A stretch of 47,506 nt of DNA from an uncultured Veillonellaceae bacterium (GTDB lineage Bacteria > Bacillota > Negativicutes > Selenomonadales > Selenomonadaceae), in the NCBI GenBank assembly GCA_900314825.1, contig OMWS01000016.1, positions 1 to 47,506 on the forward strand, written 5' to 3'. This document shows positions 42,658 through 47,506 of the stretch, piece by piece. A model generated the notes under the pieces. It made no database searches, was not told where the DNA came from, and saw only the letters and a list, made by a program, of their open reading frames with translations. The first letter of the stretch is position 1. Every line of letters starts with the position of its first letter. The position numbers were made by a program, and so were the translations under genes.

Positions 42658-44562
42658 TCACCATCCAATATCGTACGAAACATCGACGCTGTAGCCGCTC
42701 TTCTGGTGGTCGGCATTGGCGCGGTCGGGGTCGTGCTGCTGCCAATCATACTGCAGGCCGAGCGCAAGGCTCTGGTAATGGGCGAAATCGCGGCGATAGA
42801 CGAGGCGGAGCGTCGGCGAGAATTCCGTGCCCGTGCCGTCTTCCTGATTCCAGCCGAGCATCGGAATCAGTTCCCACGAGGCGCGGAGGCGCGGCAGCTG
42901 CCATTTCCGACTGCAGCCGAACGCATATTCCACGCGGCGGTTCGGCGAATTGTACAGGTCCACCTGCTCATCGTAATGGCTGTAGCGGTACGAGGCCAAG
43001 AGCTGATCACGGAAGTTGTGGCGATGGCCGAGGCCCAGGGATGTAGCGAGGCCGAGCGACCACCAGTCATTCCCGTCCGAGAGGTCTGCCCACTCGCCCG
43101 CGAGCCCGAGCCGCCAGCGATTCGTCAAAAGATGATCGAAGCGGAGCGCGTACGCATCGCGGTAGATGCCGGCGCGCACGGCCCGTGCCGCATCGTAGGG
43201 ATGACGGCCCGCTTCGAACTCGAGCTCTGTGAGATCATTGCAATCATAATGAAGCGTCGCGTCATAGCCATTTTGCTCGATGTCCCCGTCCGCACGGTCG
43301 TACGTCAGCTGGAAAAAGCCCCACGGCTGACGCCAGTCAAAGCCTGCGTACGATTCGACATACGCGCCAGTCACATCATCATCCTCGTTGTGCGACCAGC
43401 CCGTGCCGACGAGCGCGTAGAGATTGCTGCCCAGATACTGCCGGTAATCCACGCCGACATCGCGGTAATGGTTCGTGTCCGTATCGACGTTTTCGCCCGC
43501 CGTGACCGTCAGCGCATGGCGCTGCGTCGTCGAGAGACCAGATCCGGCGCGAAATGTGGCCGGCTCCTCCGCGTCCTGCGCGAGCGATGACGCGAGCGTC
43601 TCTTCCGCGGAAGCGATCGCGCCGCGCTGCAATTGGTTTTGCGCTTTGAGCGCCAGCGCCTTCGTGCGGACGTCTTCGTTTTTGCTCTGGAGGAGCGGCG
43701 CGAGCACCTTGTCGATCTCGTGATGGTAGTCGCGGCCCGCGAGGCGTTCGTCACGCAAAAACTGCCGCTTCGCGTCCGCAATCGTCTGATTCTGCACATC
43801 GAGCAGCGTCTCTGCGTATTGCAGCTGGACCTGCTCGCGCTCCTCTGGCGTCGTACCGAGCAAGTCAAACATCTTCCGCGCGAACGCCAGGTCGCCCTCT
43901 TGGAGGAACGCGGCCGCATCCATCGGTACGATGACCCGGCGCACGGGATTCCGCTCGATCACCATCTGGTACGCTTCGAGCGCCTCCGTTTTCTGTCCGA
44001 GATGCCCGAGCGCGTAGGCGTCGCCCATGCGTACGAAATCATTGTCCGACTGTGGCAGCGTGTACGTGTAGAGTACGTGCGCCTGTCGCCATTTTCCTTG
44101 GCGCAGATAAATGTCGCCCATATTCTGGAGGCCATAGACCGGCAGTTTGCTCCAATCGGCTTCCGTGGGAAAATGCGCTTCGAAATACGCCATGGCCTCT
44201 TGGGGCTTCCCCTCCATGCGCAGCGCCATGAGGTAGTCGCTGACGACCTTCAGATTATCCGTGCCCGCCTGCACGTAGGGCGCGAGGATTGTCTCCGCGC
44301 GCTCGGGCTCTCCGTTCTTGATGTAGAGCGCTGCCCGCTTGGCATCCACGTCAAAGCGGAAACGCTCACGATCTTCCACGGGGACTTCGGCGACGGCCCG
44401 CGCGAAGCACGCCTCCGCCGTCACGTCATCGTGCCGCTCGAGCGCGGCGACGCCGGCGTCGTAGGCGATCCAATACGGCTGCGCCCCCGCGAGCGCGGGC
44501 CCCGGCATCGCGAGCACGCAGGCGAAGCTCAGGAGGCCTGCCCGCCTCCGTTTCCATTTCAT
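42658..44562 (-). CDS. pgaA: PNAG export porin PgaA
   Basis: The 634-residue outer-membrane protein has a signal peptide (MKWKRRRAGLLSFACVLAMP, cleavage after ALA), a TPR-rich periplasmic superhelix (about residues 30-330) and a C-terminal beta-barrel that ends in SVDVSYDIGW, with the terminal aromatic residue recognised by BAM. It exports the polymer across the outer membrane. E. coli PgaA is ~800 residues, so the TPR part here is shorter. The start ATG 44562 follows GGGGAGAG; the upstream extension to 44718 is not plausible. It is the first gene of the operon, 97 bases after the pgaA promoter region. Confidence 0.88.
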   Translation of the reverse strand: MKWKRRRAGLLSFACVLAMPGPALAGAQPYWIAYDAGVAALERHDDVTAEACFARAVAEVPVEDRERFRFDVDAKRAALYIKNGEPERAETILAPYVQAGTDNLKVVSDYLMALRMEGKPQEAMAYFEAHFPTEADWSKLPVYGLQNMGDIYLRQGKWRQAHVLYTYTLPQSDNDFVRMGDAYALGHLGQKTEALEAYQMVIERNPVRRVIVPMDAAAFLQEGDLAFARKMFDLLGTTPEEREQVQLQYAETLLDVQNQTIADAKRQFLRDERLAGRDYHHEIDKVLAPLLQSKNEDVRTKALALKAQNQLQRGAIASAEETLASSLAQDAEEPATFRAGSGLSTTQRHALTVTAGENVDTDTNHYRDVGVDYRQYLGSNLYALVGTGWSHNEDDDVTGAYVESYAGFDWRQPWGFFQLTYDRADGDIEQNGYDATLHYDCNDLTELEFEAGRHPYDAARAVRAGIYRDAYALRFDHLLTNRWRLGLAGEWADLSDGNDWWSLGLATSLGLGHRHNFRDQLLASYRYSHYDEQVDLYNSPNRRVEYAFGCSRKWQLPRLRASWELIPMLGWNQEDGTGTEFSPTLRLVYRRDFAHYQSLALGLQYDWQQHDPDRANADHQKSGYSVDVSYDIGW

Positions 44563-44632
44563 CACATTCTCTCCCCGCTTTCTCCAAAAGGACAAGCAAA
44601 ACACCATCTCATTCCAAAGATCATGAATTTGT

Positions 44633-44661
44633 ATTTTAATGCATTCTAGCACATTCTGCAA
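44633..44661 (-). promoter_or_regulatory. Promoter of the pgaABCD operon
   Basis: On the minus strand TTGCAG (44656-44661) and TAAAAT (44633-44638) are 17 bases apart, about 70 bases before the pgaA start. The stretch is AT-rich compared with its surroundings. Confidence 0.68.
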
Positions 44662-44775
44662 GTTTTTCGAGGACAAGCGGCACGAAATGCAGATGGCCGA
44701 ACAGCGCCGACGAAACAAGCGCCCATTTTAGGACAAAACGCGACGAAAAACGTCCCGAATTCTGTCGCAAGCACA

Positions 44776-44808
44776 CAAAAAATCCCAGGGAACGTGTCCC
44801 TGGGATTT
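44776..44808 (-). terminator. Terminator of ilvE
   Basis: AATCCCAGGGA (44781-44791) and TCCCTGGGATT (44797-44807) form an 11-bp stem with a 5-base loop. On the minus strand TTTTTG follows. It lies 27 bases past the ilvE stop codon. Confidence 0.9.
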
Positions 44809-44834
44809 TCCAGACGCTTGGCGAACCAAACGAT

Positions 44835-45857
44835 TTATTTGACTTCGTGAACCCAGCCCTCTGGCCCTTCGATCTCGCAGAGCTGGATGCCGCGCAGCGT
44901 GTCGTAGAGTTTCTGGAGCACGGGGCCCATCTTCTCCATGCCGCTCGCGATGGGGATTTCCTTGCCGTGGTCGACGACCTTGCCGACCGGGCAGATGACG
45001 GCTGCCGTGCCGCAGAGGCCGCACTCGGCGAAGTCGCCGACTTCCGCGAGCTTGACGGGGCGTTCTTCGACCGTCATGCCGAGATGCTTCGCGATATCGA
45101 CGAGCGAACGGCGCGTGATGGACGGCAGGATGGAGCCGGACTTCGGCGTGACGAGCGTGCCGTCTTTCGTGACGAAGAGGAAGTTCGCGCCGCCCGTCTC
45201 CTCGACGTACGTGCGCGTCGCGGAATCGACGAACATGTTTTCGTCAAAGCCATTGCCATGCGCGAGGATGTACGGATAGAGGCTCATGGCGTAGTTGAGG
45301 CCGGCCTTGATGTGGCCGGTGCCGTGCGGGGCAGCACGGTCGAAGTCGCTGACGCAGATCGTGATCGGCTTCACGCCGTTCTTGAAGTACGAGCCGACCG
45401 GCGTGCCGAACAGGCGGAACTGGTACGCGTCCGCCGGCTTGACGCCGATGACCTCGCCCGTCGCGAAGAGGTACGGACGCAGGTACAGCGCGCCGCCCGT
45501 CTCGAACGGCGGGATCCAGTCGGCATTCGCGCGGACGACCTCGTCGACCGCTTCCATGAACATTTCTTCCGGCACGGGCGGCATCTCGAGGCGCTCGGCC
45601 GAGCCGACCATGCGCTTCGCGTTCATGTCCGGGCGGAACGTGACCGTGCGGCCGTCCTTCGTCTTGTAGGCTTTGAGGCCTTCGAAAACCTGCTGGCAAT
45701 ACTGCAGGATGCCGGCGCACTCATTGAGCACGACCGTCGCGTCGCTCGTGAGACCACCTTTTCCCCATTTGCCATCTTTGTAATTCGCGACATAGCGCTG
45801 CGAGATCGGCTGATAGCTGAACCCGAGGCTGTTCCAATCCACATTGACGTTCGACAT
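44835..45857 (-). CDS. ilvE: Branched-chain amino acid aminotransferase IlvE
   Basis: The 340-residue fold-IV PLP enzyme makes Leu, Ile and Val from their 2-oxo acids. Conserved features: QVFEGLKAYKTKDGR (substrate loop), RPDMNAKRM, GALYLRPYLFATGE, the PLP lysine in GTGHIKAGLNYAMSL (Lys of HIKAG), TYVEETGGANFLFV and CGTAAVICPVG. It is a complete typical-length copy. It has a consensus promoter at 45892-45920 and its own terminator, so it is probably monocistronic. Start ATG 45857 has AAAAGGGG upstream. Confidence 0.95.
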   Translation of the reverse strand: MSNVNVDWNSLGFSYQPISQRYVANYKDGKWGKGGLTSDATVVLNECAGILQYCQQVFEGLKAYKTKDGRTVTFRPDMNAKRMVGSAERLEMPPVPEEMFMEAVDEVVRANADWIPPFETGGALYLRPYLFATGEVIGVKPADAYQFRLFGTPVGSYFKNGVKPITICVSDFDRAAPHGTGHIKAGLNYAMSLYPYILAHGNGFDENMFVDSATRTYVEETGGANFLFVTKDGTLVTPKSGSILPSITRRSLVDIAKHLGMTVEERPVKLAEVGDFAECGLCGTAAVICPVGKVVDHGKEIPIASGMEKMGPVLQKLYDTLRGIQLCEIEGPEGWVHEVK

Positions 45858-45891
45858 ATGATTGCCCCTTTTCTTTCACTAGAGTGATTCC

Positions 45892-45920
45892 ATTCTATGC
45901 CTCGCGGCAATAGATGTCAA
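45892..45920 (-). promoter_or_regulatory. Consensus promoter of ilvE
   Basis: On the minus strand TTGACA (45915-45920), a 17-base spacer and TAGAAT (45892-45897). No T-box or attenuator is seen in the short leader. Confidence 0.85.
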
Positions 45921-45988
45921 GTTGTAAACGAAAAACATGCATAAGAAAAACGTGATTGTTTCCTTTCGCAACAGGCACATAAAAACCA

Positions 45989-47356
45989 TCAACGCTTTTT
46001 GACGAGTTTCGTGACGGATTCGACGTGCGAAGTTTCTGGGAACATGTCGACCGGCTGCACTTTTTCTGCGTGGTAGCCGAGGTTGTCGAGGATGGCGAGG
46101 TCTCTTGCGAGGCTCGCGGGGTTGCAGGAGACGTAGACGATGCGGTCGGGGTGCATGTTTGCAAACGTCTGGAGGACGACGGGCGTGCAGCCGGCGCGCG
46201 GGGGATCGACGACGACGACGTCCGCGCGGACGCCTTGGTGCGCGAGGCGCGGCAGGACGGCGGTCGCGTCGCCGACGAGGAACGTGGCGTTCTTGACATT
46301 GTTGTCGCGCGCGTTTTTCTTCGCGTCCTGGATGGCGGGCTTGACGATCTCGACGCCGTAGACCTCGCGGGCTTTTTGTGCGAGGAACAGCGTGATCGTG
46401 CCGGTGCCGCAGTAGGCGTCGATGACAGTCTCCGCGCCTGTGAGGTTCGCAAACTCCAGCGCTTTGCTGTAGAGGACTTCCGCTTGCGCGGTGTTGACTT
46501 GGAAAAACGAGCGCGGCGAGATGTGAAAGTTCAAACGGCCAATGCGGTCTTTGATCGTCGGGCGGCCCCAGAGAAGTTTCGTCTCGCGACCAAGGATGAC
46601 GTTGTTGCGGTACGTCTGGATGTTCTGCTGGATGCTGACGACGTGAGGCAGGCGGGCGCGCAGGAGCTTGACGAATTCGCGTTCGTGCGGGAGTTTTTCC
46701 GTCGCCGTGACGAGCACGACCATGTCGCCATCGAGCCCGACGCGCCCCATGACGTGACGCAGCACGCCCGTGTGGCGGTCTTCGTTGTAGACGGAAATAT
46801 TGAGCTTGGTGGCAACATCGCGCACGGCATTGACGATCGCGTTGTTTCCCTGCGCTTGGATGCGGCAATCCGTCGTGTCGATGATCGCGTGGCTGCCCTG
46901 CGCGAAACAGCCGATGACGGTCTGACCTTTGACGCGGCCAATGGGAAACTGCATCTTGTTGCGGTAGTTCCACGGCGTGGCCGCGCCGAGCGTCGGAAGG
47001 ACAGGGACGTCCGTCTGCTTGCCGATGCGCGTGATGGCGTCAATCACCTGCTGCCGCTTCGCGCGAAGCTGCGCCATGTAGTCAAGATGCATGAGCTGGC
47101 AGCCACCGCACTGTGCGTAGATTGGGCAGACGGGTTCAACACGATCTTTGCTCGCTTTGAGAATTTCGACGACATGACCACGGGCGTACGTCTTCTTGAC
47201 TTCATCAATTTCAGCACGAACTATTTCGCCCGGCAATGCGTTTGGGACGAAGACCGTGAAGTCTTCATATCGACCAACGCCTTCCCCGCTCGTGCCGAGC
47301 GTATGAATTTGGAGTTCGTAGGTTTTGCCTTTTTCGACGGGCACTTGGTGTTTCAT
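45989..47356 (-). CDS. rlmD: 23S rRNA (uracil-C5)-methyltransferase, RlmD/RlmCD type
   Basis: The 455-residue SAM-dependent enzyme of the TrmA/RumA family makes 5-methyluridine in 23S rRNA. The N-terminal TRAM-like OB domain (residues ~10-65) is followed by a [4Fe-4S] cysteine cluster (CPIYAQCGGCQL, Cys77, 83, 86, plus a later TTDCRIQ), then the Rossmann domain (ETVIDAYCGTGTITLF, VVVDPPRAGC) and the catalytic YVSCNPASLARD. The start ATG 47356 follows AAAGGA; an in-frame ATG at 47371 also exists. In Firmicutes such enzymes may modify both U747 and U1939. No partner gene is visible. Confidence 0.9.
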   Translation of the reverse strand: MKHQVPVEKGKTYELQIHTLGTSGEGVGRYEDFTVFVPNALPGEIVRAEIDEVKKTYARGHVVEILKASKDRVEPVCPIYAQCGGCQLMHLDYMAQLRAKRQQVIDAITRIGKQTDVPVLPTLGAATPWNYRNKMQFPIGRVKGQTVIGCFAQGSHAIIDTTDCRIQAQGNNAIVNAVRDVATKLNISVYNEDRHTGVLRHVMGRVGLDGDMVVLVTATEKLPHEREFVKLLRARLPHVVSIQQNIQTYRNNVILGRETKLLWGRPTIKDRIGRLNFHISPRSFFQVNTAQAEVLYSKALEFANLTGAETVIDAYCGTGTITLFLAQKAREVYGVEIVKPAIQDAKKNARDNNVKNATFLVGDATAVLPRLAHQGVRADVVVVDPPRAGCTPVVLQTFANMHPDRIVYVSCNPASLARDLAILDNLGYHAEKVQPVDMFPETSHVESVTKLVKKR

Positions 47357-47403
47357 GGTGATTCCTTTCATAAGAGGTAATACATTTTGAAGTAGCACGT
47401 GCT

Positions 47404-47506
47404 GAAAAGCCTCTCCCTCTGGGAGCAATGTCATTAAGTTAAGAGACAGCCCTCCTCCTTGGAGGAGGGACAGGGCCGGCAGGCCCAGGGAGGAGCGGCC
47501 TGTAGT
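47404..47506. repeat. Intergenic repeat cluster at the right edge (incomplete)
   Basis: AAAAGCCTCTCCCTCTGGGAG (47405-47425) resembles the start of the MITE-like element at 36998. After ~20 bases a perfect 9-bp palindrome CCCTCCTCC/GGAGGAGGG (47450-47469) follows, then a GGGCCGGCAGGCCC palindrome (47472-47487, roughly). The element runs off the window, so its right end and identity cannot be judged. Confidence 0.5.

Noticed and set aside
42653..42745. Extended PgaB start in the pgaA end
   Set aside because: The extra residues are Arg-rich shadow sequence of pgaA and would destroy the signal peptide.

Overview
The window reads as chromosome of a moderately GC-rich, diderm, anaerobic Firmicute, most likely a Selenomonas-like Negativicute. 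Three things point there: Firmicute-style genes (c-di-AMP cyclase CdaA/CdaR, a YlbM/TmcAL homologue, TTG and GTG starts with strong AGGAGG-type sites), a complete pgaABCD exopolysaccharide export operon whose PgaA ends in an outer-membrane beta-barrel, and an electron-confurcating lactate dehydrogenase next to a C4-dicarboxylate carrier. The genus is inference; no rRNA gene is present.

Positions 1 to about 6.7 kb are the right end of an integrated mobile element laid out like a phage satellite (PICI/SaPI type). A rightward CI-like repressor and tyrosine integrase face a leftward operon of small regulators, a primase-polymerase and a VapE-type helicase. An iteron-flanked AT-rich segment that looks like its replication origin follows the helicase gene. 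The element continues off the left edge. The repressor/operon intergenic region has a near-consensus promoter with a repeated TCCATCAT operator inside it. The integrase gene is followed by a bidirectional terminator and then host sequence.

From 6.8 to 16.3 kb there are a MoxR ATPase with a VWA protein, a beta-CASP RNase-like protein, glutamine synthetase with an attenuator-like leader and a lone type I-C-like CRISPR repeat just beyond its 3' end, and a compact restriction-modification locus. That locus holds a C5 cytosine methyltransferase, a NotI-family endonuclease with its four metal-binding cysteines, a translationally coupled HicB-like protein and a remnant of an Rpn nuclease. From 16.4 to 22.6 kb a tightly packed leftward run encodes a NYN-domain protein, a DUF3783 protein, a membrane coiled-coil protein, a NitT/TauT-type ABC importer and a secreted HExxH peptidase.

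From 22.7 to 31.7 kb come a U32 peptidase-family protein with a class III aminotransferase, tRNA-Leu(CAA), tmcAL, a diacylglycerol-kinase-family lipid kinase, a MATE/SpoVB-type flippase and a Dcu transporter. From 31.9 to 36.9 kb lies etfB-etfA-glcD, an LctBCD-like confurcating lactate dehydrogenase with a palindromic operator in its leader, and a class I aminotransferase with its own operators. A hairpin-rich MITE-like element sits at 37.0 kb, followed by cdaA-cdaR, pgaABCD, ilvE and an RlmD-type rRNA methyltransferase. The window ends in another repeat cluster. After the integrase, nearly all genes run leftward; the exception is the 22.8 to 27.5 kb block.
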